Assembly (NCBI RefSeq): GCF_001659785.1
Contig: NZ_CP015961.1
Location: forward strand, 2,542,001 to 2,606,000
Length of the DNA stretch: 64,000 bases
From: Dietzia timorensis
GTDB taxonomy: Bacteria > Actinomycetota > Actinomycetes > Mycobacteriales > Mycobacteriaceae
Reading direction: 5' to 3'
Shown here one piece after another: positions 18,253 to 27,123 of this stretch. The notes under the pieces are model-generated. The model was not told where the DNA came from, did no database searches, and was given only the letters and a program-made list of their open reading frames with translations. The first letter of the stretch is position 1. The number at the start of each line of letters is the position of its first letter. A program made the translations under genes and the position numbers.

Positions 18253-19338
18253 TCACGCCCGCAGATGCGCGACGGCCCGCCAGGCTGGGTCCATTTCGGC
18301 GACCGCGATCGCGTCGCCCTGCGGCCACGTCGCCGCGGCGTCAACCAGTTGCTGAGTCGCTTCGGTGAGCGAGTCGGTGTAGAAGTGCATGCGCCGAACC
18401 CCGGGCATTGTCTCCGCGGCCACGCACTCGCCGTGCAGCGCCACCAGATCGATAAGGCCGTCCTCGAACGCGCGCAGCTGCGGCAGCGATTCGGGGCCGG
18501 GGAACCCGCCCTCGGAATCGTCCGAGAACGGCACGTCGATCTGGACGTGCTGGTCGCATTCGGGGCGGATGAGCGGGACCAGCGGCACCCGCGCCATCGC
18601 GACCATCGGCTTGCCGTCGTGGGTGCCCTGAAGGACTCGCCACGCGGGCTCGAGGTCCGCCGACAGGTTGTCTATCGACAGCTCCACGAGCGCCGTGGCC
18701 ACACCCTTCAGGTCCACCGCATCCTCGGAGACCACCTCGGTCGCCGTGACCTGCGCGATCCAGTTCTCCACCGCAGCCTCGCCGCACGCCGCGTCGAGCA
18801 GCACCCTCGCCAGTTCGGTGCGTTCGGGGGCCTCGAGGACGCTCATCAACGGATGCGAGACCGCCGCGCGGAATGTCGTCTCCGACGGGAACAGCCGCAC
18901 CCACGTGTCCTCGATATCGACGTCGAGCCCGCGGAACTTGAGCGTCGTCGCATCGAGGGGGCCGAGAAGATCGGCGAAGCGCCAATACGGATCGGCCTTC
19001 GGCGCCGCGAGCAGCCATCGGCGCGCGAGGCAGCGCAGCTCGGGATGGCCGTTGGCGGTGACGGTGAGCCGGCGCAGCCCGGCGATCGTCGGCGCGATCT
19101 CCCAGGACAGCCGCGAGTCGATGTCCGCGAGGAGAGAATTGAGTGCGTGCTCGACCTCGTGCCGCCGGTTGCGGTCGATGGCCTTGCTCAGTCGGCGTCC
19201 GCCGCCGAGGTCCCACCACTTCCAGAAGGCGTCGATGCCGGCGCTGGGGCGCACCCCGTCCGACGGGAGGGGGATGCGCCGTCCGACGTCGGAGGTGAGC
19301 GGCTGGGCGCGTGGAGTATTTCGGTTCGACTGTTCCAT
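18253..19338 (-). CDS. Unknown protein with DUF695-like C-terminal region
   Basis: A 361-residue soluble protein without signal or membrane segments. The N-terminal part is helical (FWKWWDLGGGRRLSKAIDR, with LTVTANGHPELRCLARRWLL); the C-terminal part ends in RRMHFYTDS...MDPAWRAVAHL, resembling the DUF695 fold. The ATG at 19338 is preferred; a GTG 12 nt upstream is possible. It converges with eccE across 13 bp and lies downstream of truA on the same strand, 227 bp away. No function is assigned; the neighbourhood to ESX-4 may be incidental. Confidence 0.6.
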   Translation of the reverse strand: MEQSNRNTPRAQPLTSDVGRRIPLPSDGVRPSAGIDAFWKWWDLGGGRRLSKAIDRNRRHEVEHALNSLLADIDSRLSWEIAPTIAGLRRLTVTANGHPELRCLARRWLLAAPKADPYWRFADLLGPLDATTLKFRGLDVDIEDTWVRLFPSETTFRAAVSHPLMSVLEAPERTELARVLLDAACGEAAVENWIAQVTATEVVSEDAVDLKGVATALVELSIDNLSADLEPAWRVLQGTHDGKPMVAMARVPLVPLIRPECDQHVQIDVPFSDDSEGGFPGPESLPQLRAFEDGLIDLVALHGECVAAETMPGVRRMHFYTDSLTEATQQLVDAAATWPQGDAIAVAEMDPAWRAVAHLRA

Positions 19339-19565
19339 GATCGCGCTCACCCCTCACGATTTTCGTCTGCACGTGGCTCCTCGGCGCACGGAGCTTGTCA
19401 TCCGAATCGACGCGATCCCACCGCCGGGGCGATGAGTGCGCCGGGCCGATAGGCCCTGTCGATTCCACCATAGGGATTTCGCCACGACCGCGCCGCGCAC
19501 ACACCCCACATAAGCCCAGATTGAACACCTATCCGCGCAGGTGAAGCGGCATGTTATCCATGTTC

Positions 19566-20474
19566 CTAAGAATCGGTGTCGCGCGTGTGTCGCGGGCCCG
19601 GATCGGGCGCGATGGGACCGCGCACTTCGCGGGTCTGGCGGTTGCGCTCGGCGAGGGAATCGGCGTCTGGATAGTCCACGCCGACGAGCGACAGGCCGCA
19701 CGCCGGCGCAACCGGAACCGAGCTCGCCCGCGTTCGCTCCGACAGCAACGCGACGAGCCACTCGTGGGAGCGTCGCCCCTCCCCGACCGACATCACGGCG
19801 CCGACGAGCGAGCGCACCATCGACCAGCAGAACGCGTCGGCCGTCACCGAGCCGATCCACACGCCGTCGTCGTCGATGCGCCACGAGAAGTGTTCGAGCG
19901 AACGCACCGTGGTCGCGCCCTCCCGGTAGCGGCAGAACGCCGCGAAATCGTTGAGCCCGACGAGGCCGGCCGAGGCGTCGTTGACGACGTCGAGGTCCGC
20001 GTCGCGGGCCCACGCAGCAGTATCTCGCACGCGCACGGGGTCCACGCCCCACGAGTGCGTGCTCAACCGATATTCGTAGTGACGGCGCAGTGCCGAAAAT
20101 CTCGCGTCGAAATCCGCAGGCGCCCACGTCGCGGATTTCACCCGCACGTCCTGCGGGAGGAGCCGCGCGAGGCGGCGGACGAGGTTCGCCGGATTGCCGT
20201 CGATGCTGCGCTGGTCGAGGCTTTTCGCGGCGAGATCGAAATGCGCGACCTGCCCGCGAGCGTGCACCCCGGCGTCGGTGCGTCCCGCGACTGTGAGCTG
20301 CACCGGCTCACGCAGCACAAGCCCGAGCTTCTCCTCGATGACCCCGCACACGGTGCGCTGGTTCGGCTGGCGCGCCCAGCCCGAGAAATCGGTGCCGTCG
20401 TAGGCGATGTCCAGGCGGATCCGGCTGTCGGGTTCGGCCCCACGGGCCGCCCCAGAATCGTCGCTAGTAGTCAT
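19566..20474 (-). CDS. truA: tRNA pseudouridine(38-40) synthase
   Basis: A 302-residue pseudouridine synthase that isomerises uridines 38-40 in the anticodon arm of tRNAs. It opens with [20 protein letters not shown] and carries the catalytic Asp in [17 protein letters not shown]. In many actinobacteria truA directly follows rplQ; here rplQ is 4.2 kb upstream on the same strand with four unrelated genes between. The next gene downstream belongs to the ESX-4 neighbourhood, a conserved arrangement in Mycobacteriales. Confidence 0.94.
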   Translation of the reverse strand: MTTSDDSGAARGAEPDSRIRLDIAYDGTDFSGWARQPNQRTVCGVIEEKLGLVLREPVQLTVAGRTDAGVHARGQVAHFDLAAKSLDQRSIDGNPANLVRRLARLLPQDVRVKSATWAPADFDARFSALRRHYEYRLSTHSWGVDPVRVRDTAAWARDADLDVVNDASAGLVGLNDFAAFCRYREGATTVRSLEHFSWRIDDDGVWIGSVTADAFCWSMVRSLVGAVMSVGEGRRSHEWLVALLSERTRASSVPVAPACGLSLVGVDYPDADSLAERNRQTREVRGPIAPDPGPRHTRDTDS

Positions 20475-20578
20475 GACATGGGAAAACTTACACCACCGCC
20501 GTCATAGGCGAACGTGCTGCGAGGCATGGGCGCGCGAGACCGCCCGCCCATGCCTCGAACCGAGCCGAATCGGTGCTG

Positions 20579-21124
20579 TTAGCCGAAGTATTCGGCGGCG
20601 CAGCGCTCGGTCCACCCCGTCGTGCCATCGGCGAACCAGGTCTTACCGCGCTGATCGATGTCGTACTCGTCGGCGGTAGCGCACCGTTCGATCTCCTTGT
20701 CGAGCACCTGCGGATCGCAACCGCGGTTGCCCGGCAGGCAGCCGATCGAGCCGATCACGGGCTCGTTCTCGCGCGGGGAGGTAATTCTCTCGGGGGCCGG
20801 GGTGCCCTCCCAGATGAACGGCAGGGGAAGCACGGGCAGGTCCGCGGCGACCGAGCCGGCCGGCACCGGCACCATCATCGGATCCATGTTCTCGTAGTCG
20901 GGCAGTTGCGGCAGCTGCGGCAGCGCCGGAATCTCCGGCAGGTCGGCGACGCGGAAATCGGTCGATCCGACCTTGGGATCCGACGACCCCATCGCGGGGG
21001 CGGCCGAACCTGTCCCCTGCCCGAGTGATCCGCTGTCGAGCGGCTGGGCGGAGGCGGGCACGGTGAACAACCCGAGGGCGAGCAATCCGGCGGCGCAGGT
21101 GGCGGCTATCTTTTCTCGGCGCAT
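20579..21124 (-). CDS. Secreted Pro-rich protein of unknown function
   Basis: A 181-residue exported protein: signal peptide of about 27 residues (RREKIAATCAAGLLALGLFT, cleavage after ASA), a low-complexity Pro/Leu segment (EIPALPQLPQLPDYE), then a C-terminal domain with four cysteines (GCLPGNRGC, RCATAD, RCAAEYFG) that could form two disulfides. The ATG at 21124 has GGAAGG just upstream, inside a hairpin. It sits 104 bp ahead of truA on the same strand. No family was recognised; location is the cell envelope or outside. Confidence 0.7.
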   Translation of the reverse strand: MRREKIAATCAAGLLALGLFTVPASAQPLDSGSLGQGTGSAAPAMGSSDPKVGSTDFRVADLPEIPALPQLPQLPDYENMDPMMVPVPAGSVAADLPVLPLPFIWEGTPAPERITSPRENEPVIGSIGCLPGNRGCDPQVLDKEIERCATADEYDIDQRGKTWFADGTTGWTERCAAEYFG

Positions 21125-21126
21125 GA

Positions 21127-21146
21127 GGTGCCTTCCGTTCGGCACC
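21127..21146 (-). promoter_or_regulatory. Hairpin overlapping the ribosome site of the secreted-protein gene
   Basis: On the minus strand GGTGCC-gaacggaa-GGCACC lies 2 nt before the ATG at 21124. The 6-bp stem partly pairs the GGAAGG Shine-Dalgarno sequence, so the site would be masked when folded. This may tune translation initiation; whether it responds to anything is unknown. Confidence 0.4.
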
Positions 21147-21418
21147 GACCGGTGGGCCGGCGCGTTAGTCGAGTCGTGCTCCCCGCAGGGCGCCCATATT
21201 CAGTCACACGGCGCGCTCCGCGTAAAGCCGATTCTAAGGCTTCACCCAGGGCGCCGGCGGCGACATTGCCGGATCGTGACCTTTCGTTAGGCTTCGGTAA
21301 CTTTTAGTTGGAACGACGAACACGCAGTTCATGAGGCTTCTGATCAGCTTTTGTGGCGTCTCAAACATCCGGGCGTCCGTAGACACACCGAGTAAGCGGT
21401 GGGCACGATGGCCGTTAA

Positions 21419-21557
21419 GGAAGGGGAGTAGCTCCCACCGCGGCGGACCGACACCGGCCCCCGCCGCACAAGTCGGCGCGTCGACATACTGGAGGATCCG
21501 ATGTCCTCCCGGCGCCCGGGCCTCGCAACCACCGTGGCGAGGCGAGCGAGACCTTCT
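21419..21557 (+). promoter_or_regulatory. yybP-ykoY manganese riboswitch
   Basis: All three conserved modules of the yybP-ykoY aptamer are in order: AAGGGGAGTAGC (21421-21432), the second metal-binding loop TCGACATACTGG (21481-21492), and the 3' closing segment GCGAGACCTTCT (21546-21557). The closing helix pairs GGAAGG (21419-21424) with CCTTCT (21552-21557). A GGAGGA/TCCTCC hairpin follows the CATACT loop. The element ends 72 nt before the exporter start codon. This RNA class binds Mn2+ and normally switches on Mn2+ efflux genes when the ion is in excess. Confidence 0.9.
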
Positions 21558-21629
21558 GTCCCATCCCGCCTGGGGTCGGCGCGCCGTGTGGCGCTGCCGG
21601 TTTCGGCGGAGCAAGGCAGGGAGGCCCCC

Positions 21630-22934
21630 ATGTCCGCCTTTCTCGTGCGCGCAGTCGGTGTCTGCGTCGCGGTCGCCACGCCGGCGATCGTATTGCGAGT
21701 TTCCGGCGCCGCCGTTCCCGCGCCGGTGTCGCTCCTCGCGTTCGGCGCCGCCGTCGTCGCCGCATCGTTCGTGCTCGCCTGGGCCGCCGATGCCGCCCGC
21801 AAGGACATCTCCGGCCCGCTTGCTGTGGCGCTGCTCGCGCTCGTCGCGGTGTTACCCGAGTACGCCGTTGACCTGTTCTACGCGTTCCGGTCCGGTTCGG
21901 ATCCTGCCTATCTACCCTTCGCCGCTGCGAATATGAACGGCTCCAACCGCCTGCTCCTCGGACTCGGCTGGCCGCTGGTGGTTCTGCTCGCGCTATGGGT
22001 GGCCAGGCGGCGACGAGACCCCGGGCAGCGCGGTCCCCGCTTCCTCTCCCTTCCGTCCGCCACCAGGCGAGACATCGCCGTGCTCGCGGTGCTCACCGTT
22101 ACCGCGCTCCTCATCCCCCTCACCGGTTCGATCCCGCTGTGGCTGGGCCTAGTCCTCATCGGGGCGTTCCTCGTCTATCTGTGGTCGACGACCCGTTCCG
22201 ACGACGATTCGGAGGAGCCGTTCGTCTCCGTGGCCGCGCACATCGTCGCGCTCCCCCGACTCGCGCGCCGGCTCACCGTGGCGGCCATGTTCCTCGGCGC
22301 CGCCGCCGTCATCCTCGCGTCTGCCGAGCCGTTCGCCGAGTCGCTCATCGCCTCGGGTACGAGCCTCGGCGTGGACCCGTATTTCCTCGTCCAGTGGCTC
22401 GCGCCCCTCGCCTCGGAGTCGCCCGAGTTCATCGTGGCCGCGCTGTTCGCGCTGCGCGGGCAGGGTGCAATCGCCATCGCCACGCTCATCGCCTCGAAGA
22501 TCAACCAGTGGAGCCTGCTCATCGGCTCGCTGCCGATCGCCCACCTACTCGGCGGCGGCGAGTGGCAACTCGCGCTCGATACACGGCAGGTCGAGGAGTT
22601 CACGCTCACCGCCTCGCAAACGATGCTCGGGGTGGCGATTCTGCTTTCTTTACGGTTCCACCGCGCCTCGGCGATCGCCCTGGCCGCGCTGTTCGCGCTC
22701 CAGTTCGTCATCACCGGCACCCACGGCAGGTACGTGCTCGCCGCGGCCCACACCGCGGTCGCGCTCGCCGTGTTCATCGTCCACCGCAGGCACATCCTGC
22801 CGACACTCACGGCGTTGTGGCGTCCGCCGTCATCCACCGACGACGTCGACGATCCCCGCTCGCCTCGCGGCCGCGAGGGCGAACCCCCGAACGAAACATG
22901 GAACAATCACACCTATGCCGCACAACATCTCTAG
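21630..22934 (+). CDS. CaCA-family cation antiporter, likely Mn2+ (or Ca2+) exporter
   Basis: A 434-residue membrane protein with about eleven helices and the two inverted alpha-repeats of the Ca2+/cation antiporter superfamily: VALLALVAVLPEYAVDLFYA and LAPLASESPEFIVAALFAL, each with the acidic residue that binds the cation. The start was placed at the ATG preceded by GGGAGG; a longer frame would begin inside the riboswitch. Being directly under a manganese riboswitch and overlapping an MntR-like regulator gene by 20 bp, it is most likely a Mn2+ exporter, although classical members carry Ca2+. Confidence 0.85.
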   Translation: MSAFLVRAVGVCVAVATPAIVLRVSGAAVPAPVSLLAFGAAVVAASFVLAWAADAARKDISGPLAVALLALVAVLPEYAVDLFYAFRSGSDPAYLPFAAANMNGSNRLLLGLGWPLVVLLALWVARRRRDPGQRGPRFLSLPSATRRDIAVLAVLTVTALLIPLTGSIPLWLGLVLIGAFLVYLWSTTRSDDDSEEPFVSVAAHIVALPRLARRLTVAAMFLGAAAVILASAEPFAESLIASGTSLGVDPYFLVQWLAPLASESPEFIVAALFALRGQGAIAIATLIASKINQWSLLIGSLPIAHLLGGGEWQLALDTRQVEEFTLTASQTMLGVAILLSLRFHRASAIALAALFALQFVITGTHGRYVLAAAHTAVALAVFIVHRRHILPTLTALWRPPSSTDDVDDPRSPRGREGEPPNETWNNHTYAAQHL

Positions 22935-23571
22935 CGTCACCGAGGACTACCTCACCGCCGTGTTCAAGGCGGAGGAATGGAACGACGCGGCGACCACGAG
23001 CGATCTCGCGGCGGCGCTGTCGGTGACCGCCTCGACGGTCTCGTCCACCCTCAAGCGGCTCGCACACGAGGGCTACCTCGACTACCAGCCCTACGGACAG
23101 ATCACGTTGACGCCGGCGGGGCGCAAAATCGCGGTCGGCGTTCTGCGCCGGCGTCGCATCATCGAAACCTACCTGTTCGACAAGCTGGGACTGAGCCAGG
23201 ATGTGGTGCACGGCGAGGCCGATGTCCTCGAGCACGCCGTCTCGCCGCTCGTGCTCGACGCGATGTATGACGCGGTCGGACGACCCACCCACGACCCGCA
23301 CGGCGATCCCATCCCCACCGAGGCCGGCGAGATCCCCGGGGAACAGGGCACCGCGGTCACCGAGCTTGATAATGGCGCGGCGGGCACGGTCACACGCGTC
23401 CGCGACGGCAACCCGGCGGTAGTGCGCTATCTGTCGAGCCTCGGCGTGGTCGTCGGCGCGAAAGTCGATGTAGTCACCCACCTGCCCGAGGTCGGCACGG
23501 TATCCATCGAGGTTGACGGCGTGGGACGCGACATCCCCGTCGCCGTGGCCTCCGCGATTCGAATCGCTTAG
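22915..23571 (+). CDS. DtxR/MntR-family metal-dependent transcriptional regulator
   Basis: A 218-residue three-domain regulator: winged helix (about residues 5-70, SDLAAALSVTASTVSSTLKR), dimerisation and metal domain, and a C-terminal SH3-like domain (about 150-218). Where DtxR has Met10 and Cys102, this protein has Asp11 (TEDYL) and Asp103 (EADVLEH), acidic as in manganese-selective MntR. Glu106 and His107 are kept, but the conserved ligand His of the KHRLAE region is Arg (LRRRRIIETYL). The ATG lies inside the 3' end of the exporter gene (20-bp overlap), implying coupled translation. It likely senses manganese. Confidence 0.85.
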   Translation: MPHNISSVTEDYLTAVFKAEEWNDAATTSDLAAALSVTASTVSSTLKRLAHEGYLDYQPYGQITLTPAGRKIAVGVLRRRRIIETYLFDKLGLSQDVVHGEADVLEHAVSPLVLDAMYDAVGRPTHDPHGDPIPTEAGEIPGEQGTAVTELDNGAAGTVTRVRDGNPAVVRYLSSLGVVVGAKVDVVTHLPEVGTVSIEVDGVGRDIPVAVASAIRIA

Positions 23572-23597
23572 CCCACCCGCCGTCCGGGTACCCTGGG

Positions 23598-24599
23598 ATG
23601 GCAATGGGAAAGTTCACGCCGCTCGATACGACCTCGCCCGTTCATGGGGACGCCGAACTCGCCGAGAGATTTATGTCCACGCTGGGCAAACGCCGTGTGT
23701 ACGCACTTGCGATCGTGGAGGTCGCCCAAGGAAACACGCGAACGGCGACAGTCGGGGCCGAGCACGACGGAACCTTCGAGCTCGGCTCGCTGAGCATGGC
23801 GATCAATGGCCATATTCTCGCGTCGATGGTCGCCGACGGCACCGTGTCCGCCGACCAGCCCCTCGGCTCTCTGCTGCCGCTCGGGGAGTGCCCCGCCTCC
23901 GCCGTCACACTCGAGGCTCTGGCGACGCACACCTCGGGGCTGCCCGCGCATGGCGGTTCCCGATTCGGGACGTGGCGAAAGGCTCTGCGTGCAGTGCGAG
24001 GGCGGGAGGCCGACGGCGAAACGGTTGAGGACGTGTACGGGGAGCTTCGCCGCGCGCGACTGCACGCATCCGGTTACCGCTATTCGACTCTGGGCGGCGC
24101 CGCGTTGGGACATGCCCTCGCCGCCGCCGACGCCACCTCGTATCCGGCACTCCTTCGTGGGCGCTTCGCCACTCCCCTGGCCCTGCCGACCGCGCTGGTG
24201 CAGACCCCGGATGGCGCCATGTCCGAGCGCGACGTACCCGGGGTGACCTTCTCCGGGAGACCCGCCGATCCATGGACCGGCCCAGGATACGCGCCGGCAG
24301 GCGGACTCCGCGCCTCGGCGGATGACATGGCGCCCTACCTCGAGGCGCTCGTCGCGCACTCGGCACCGGGGATGGACGCGCTTTCCGAGTGGCTCGAGAT
24401 CGACGACGGGTTATCGCTGGGGGCATTCTGGCACATTAGCCGCGGAGAGGGCCGTTCGTTGACGTGGCATAACGGGGAGACCGGCGGCTTCAGTTCGTGG
24501 ATCGGTGTCGATCGTTCCGAACATCGCGCGCTGATGATCAGCTGCGCCGGGCATATCGACCTCGACGGCACAGCGGCCGCGATGCTGCTTGCGCCATAG
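23598..24599 (+). CDS. Serine-hydrolase/beta-lactamase-fold protein lacking the SxxK lysine
   Basis: A 333-residue protein of the class C beta-lactamase/serine-hydrolase fold without signal peptide. The active-site segment reads FELGSLSM (residues 60-67) where FExGSxxK is expected, so Ser64 is present but the Lys is Met67. The tyrosine motif is YST instead of YxN (GYRYSTLGG), while the third motif HNGETGGF (HxG type) is intact, as is the THTSGLP segment. It is probably inactive as a classical hydrolase or works differently. It starts 26 bp after the metal regulator gene and may be cotranscribed; ATG at 23604 is an alternative start. Confidence 0.75.
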   Translation: MAMGKFTPLDTTSPVHGDAELAERFMSTLGKRRVYALAIVEVAQGNTRTATVGAEHDGTFELGSLSMAINGHILASMVADGTVSADQPLGSLLPLGECPASAVTLEALATHTSGLPAHGGSRFGTWRKALRAVRGREADGETVEDVYGELRRARLHASGYRYSTLGGAALGHALAAADATSYPALLRGRFATPLALPTALVQTPDGAMSERDVPGVTFSGRPADPWTGPGYAPAGGLRASADDMAPYLEALVAHSAPGMDALSEWLEIDDGLSLGAFWHISRGEGRSLTWHNGETGGFSSWIGVDRSEHRALMISCAGHIDLDGTAAAMLLAP

Positions 24600-24632
24600 C
24601 TGCCCGCGCTCAACGAGCGACGAAAATGAGGA

Positions 24633-24677
24633 AGCGGGCGCCTCACCCTCCCTGTGGGAAGTGGCGAGACGCCCGCT
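24633..24677 (-). terminator. Terminator after rplQ
   Basis: Between convergent rplQ and the serine-hydrolase gene, AGCGGGCG (24633-24640) pairs with CGCCCGCT (24670-24677), with further pairing CTC/GAG and CC/GG inside. On the minus strand the stem is followed by TCCTCATTTTCG, a weak T-rich tail, consistent with the end of the rpsM-to-rplQ transcript. Confidence 0.55.
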
Positions 24678-24695
24678 CACTGGTGCAGAGCGAGA

Positions 24696-25262
24696 TTACT
24701 TGTTCTCGTCCTCACCGGCGGTGGCGCCACCTTCGGCGGCCGGATCCTCGGCCGGGCTCGCCTCGGCGGCCGCGGCCTCGGCGGTGGTCTCCTCAGCCGG
24801 AGCCTCCTCAGCCTCGGCCTTGGCCTCTTCAGCTGCCTTGGCCTCTTCGGCCGCCTTCTTGGAGGCCGCCGCACGCGTTGCGCGTGCGCCCTCGTTGGCC
24901 ACGGTCTCCTCGGTCACCAGGGCGATAAGCGCCATCGGCGCATTGTCACCCTTGCGGTTCTCGAGCTTGACGATGCGGGTGTAGCCGCCATCGCGGTTGG
25001 CCACGCGGGGGCCGATCTCGTCGAACAGCTTGTGCAGAACGTCCTTGTCGCGCACGATCTTCGCGGCGTTGCGGCGGTCCGCGAGGGTTCCGCGCTTGGC
25101 CTTCGTGATCAGCTTCTCCGCAACCGGGCGAAGAAGCTTCGCCTTGGTCTCGGTGGTGCGGATCTTGTCGTGCTCGAACAGCTGCGTAGCCAGGTTCGAG
25201 ATAATCAGCTTCTGGTGCGAAGCCGACCCGCCGAGGCGGGCGCCCTTCTTCGGCTTGGGCAT
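24696..25262 (-). CDS. rplQ: 50S ribosomal protein L17 with acidic Ala/Glu-rich tail
   Basis: L17, near the peptide exit tunnel. The first ~120 residues are the normal domain ([20 protein letters not shown]). Residues ~121-188 are a low-complexity Ala/Glu tail (repeats of [19 protein letters not shown] type) of negative charge, ending EDENK. The 188-residue length exceeds the usual 116-130 but such tails are common in Mycobacteriales. Last gene of the rpsM-rpsK-rpsD-rpoA-rplQ unit, 85 bp after rpoA. Confidence 0.96.
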   Translation of the reverse strand: MPKPKKGARLGGSASHQKLIISNLATQLFEHDKIRTTETKAKLLRPVAEKLITKAKRGTLADRRNAAKIVRDKDVLHKLFDEIGPRVANRDGGYTRIVKLENRKGDNAPMALIALVTEETVANEGARATRAAASKKAAEEAKAAEEAKAEAEEAPAEETTAEAAAAEASPAEDPAAEGGATAGEDENK

Positions 25263-25347
25263 TTCGTCTACTCCTTAGGGGAACCCCGGATCGACACGGA
25301 CTGCAATGGTCCGGCCCCGGGGTGAGCGGGATGCTATTTGCAGTGAG

Positions 25348-26382
25348 TTACAGCTGCTCAGTCTCTGCGTAGTCTTCGCCGCCCTCGTCCGTCCAGGTGC
25401 CGGTCTCCGGGTCGTAGCCCTGCACCGAGGCGGGGTCGAATCCGGGAGGGGCGTCCTTGAGCGACAGGCCGAGCTCAGCGAGCTTGATCTTGACTTCGTC
25501 AATCGACTTCTGACCAAAGTTGCGAATGTCGAGCAGGTCCGACTCGCTGCGAGCAACAAGCTCGCCGACGGTGTGGACACCCTCGCGCTTGAGGCAGTTG
25601 AACGAGCGCACCGAAAGGTCGAGCTCGTCGATGGCCATGCTGTAGGAAGCGATGTGGTCGGCTTCTGCCGGGCTGGGCCCGATCTCGATGCCTTCGGCTT
25701 CCTCGTTGAGCTCCTGGGCCAGGCCGAACAGTTCAACCAGGGTCTTACCGGCCGATGCCAGTGCATCGCGCGCGGTCATGGAGTTCTTGGTCTCCACGTC
25801 CAGGACCAGACGGTCGAAGTCGGTGCGCTGGTTAACACGCGTGGCTTCGACCTTGTAGCTGACCTTGAGCACCGGCGAGTAGATGGAATCAACCGGGATG
25901 CGGCCGATCTCCTGATCTGCTCCGGCGTTCATGCCGGCCGGAACGTAGCCACGGCCACGCTCGACCACGAGCTCGATCTCCAGGTGACCCTTTTCGTTCA
26001 GGGTCGCGATGTGCATGTCGGGGTTGTGAACCTCGACGCCCGTCGGCGGGACGATGTCGGCGGCGGTGATGACGCCGGGCCCCTGCTTCTTGACGTACAT
26101 GGTGACCGGCTCGTCTTCGGTGGACGAGACGACCAGACCCTTGAGGTTCAAGATGATGTCGGTGACATCTTCCTTCACGCCCGGCACGGTGGTGAATTCG
26201 TGCAGAACACCCTCGATACGGATGCTGGTCACTGCGGCGCCCGGGATGGACGACAGCAGCGTGCGACGCAGCGAGTTACCGATGGTGTAACCGAAGCCCG
26301 GCTCGAGCGGCTCAATGGAGAACTTCGAGCGGTTTTCGGCAACGACCTCTTCGGAAAGAGTGGGTCGCTGGGAGATGAGCAT
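25348..26382 (-). CDS. rpoA: RNA polymerase alpha subunit
   Basis: A 344-residue alpha subunit. The N-terminal domain (about 1-235) holds the dimerisation and assembly region ([20 protein letters not shown]); a short linker leads to the C-terminal domain (about 245-315) with [20 protein letters not shown], which contacts UP elements and activators. The tail is acidic ([14 protein letters not shown]). Located between rpsD and rplQ as in all related genomes. Confidence 0.98.
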   Translation of the reverse strand: MLISQRPTLSEEVVAENRSKFSIEPLEPGFGYTIGNSLRRTLLSSIPGAAVTSIRIEGVLHEFTTVPGVKEDVTDIILNLKGLVVSSTEDEPVTMYVKKQGPGVITAADIVPPTGVEVHNPDMHIATLNEKGHLEIELVVERGRGYVPAGMNAGADQEIGRIPVDSIYSPVLKVSYKVEATRVNQRTDFDRLVLDVETKNSMTARDALASAGKTLVELFGLAQELNEEAEGIEIGPSPAEADHIASYSMAIDELDLSVRSFNCLKREGVHTVGELVARSESDLLDIRNFGQKSIDEVKIKLAELGLSLKDAPPGFDPASVQGYDPETGTWTDEGGEDYAETEQL

Positions 26383-26494
26383 GTGCTACCTCTTTCGGTA
26401 AACGGCGTCCGCTATTTGACGCCGGTAGGACTGTCGACGACGCCCCGAAGGCGACGCGCTAGCGCGCCACCTCCGGGAATCAACAAGGGGCTTA

Positions 26495-27100
26495 CTACTT
26501 CGAGTAGAGCTCGACGATGAGCTGCTCGGTGAGCGGCACATCGATCTGGGCGCGCTCGGGCAGCTGGTGCACGAGAACACGGAGCGTAGTCGGGACGACC
26601 TGGAGCCAGGCCGGAACCGGGCGCTCGCCGACGGAATCGGCAGCAATCTCGAACGGCAGCATGCTGCGGGACTTCTCCCGGACATCAATGATGTCGTACT
26701 GCGAAACGCGGAAGCTGGGGATGGTCACCTTCTGGTTGTTGACCAGGAAGTGGCCGTGGGCGACCAGCTGGCGAGCCTGACGACGCGTGCGAGCCAGTCC
26801 GGCGCGGTACACGACGTTGTCGAGACGGGTCTCGAGGATCTGAAGGAGGTTCTCGCCGGTCTTGCCCTGGCGACGGTTTGCCTCTTCGTAGTATCCGCGG
26901 AACTGCTTTTCCATGATGCCGTAGGTGAAGCGCGCCTTCTGCTTCTCCTGCAGCTGGAGCAGGTACTCGGACTCCTTGACCCGGGCGCGGCCGTGGTGAC
27001 CCGGCGGGTACGGGCGACGCTCGAACGCCTGATCCTCACCAATGAGGTCGACGCGCAGACGACGCGACTTACGAGTAGCGGGGCCGGTATAACGTGCCAT
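26495..27100 (-). CDS. rpsD: 30S ribosomal protein S4
   Basis: A 201-residue primary 16S-binding protein of the small subunit. The N-terminus (MARYTGPATRKSRRLRVDL) lacks the CxxC zinc knuckle, so it is the zinc-independent form. The S4 RNA-binding domain follows (ETRLDNVVYRAGLARTRRQA). It lies 23 bp after rpsK and 112 bp before rpoA; S4 may regulate this operon in other bacteria, but no leader site was identified. Confidence 0.98.
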   Translation of the reverse strand: MARYTGPATRKSRRLRVDLIGEDQAFERRPYPPGHHGRARVKESEYLLQLQEKQKARFTYGIMEKQFRGYYEEANRRQGKTGENLLQILETRLDNVVYRAGLARTRRQARQLVAHGHFLVNNQKVTIPSFRVSQYDIIDVREKSRSMLPFEIAADSVGERPVPAWLQVVPTTLRVLVHQLPERAQIDVPLTEQLIVELYSK

Positions 27101-27123
27101 GTGTTCTTACCTCTCCTTCCCGC

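Larger units (their letters stand above)
21125..21629. promoter_or_regulatory. Divergent regulatory region between the secreted protein and the manganese exporter
   Basis: A 505-bp spacer. Its left end holds the 5' leader and ribosome-site hairpin of the secreted-protein gene; its right half holds the yybP-ykoY riboswitch of the exporter. The centre (about 21240-21340) is relatively AT-rich (TTCGTTAGGCTTCGGTAAC and following) and should contain the plus-strand promoter, but no confident -35/-10 pair was chosen. Confidence 0.5.

Noticed and set aside
19566-20127. Overlapping 257-codon minus-strand frame through truA
   Set aside because: Arg-rich out-of-frame shadow; TruA motifs are in the other frame.
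21501-21629. N-terminal extension of the cation antiporter to 21501
   Set aside because: It would start inside the riboswitch and encodes an Arg-rich non-membrane stretch; the ATG at 21630 has a GGGAGG site and begins at the first helix.
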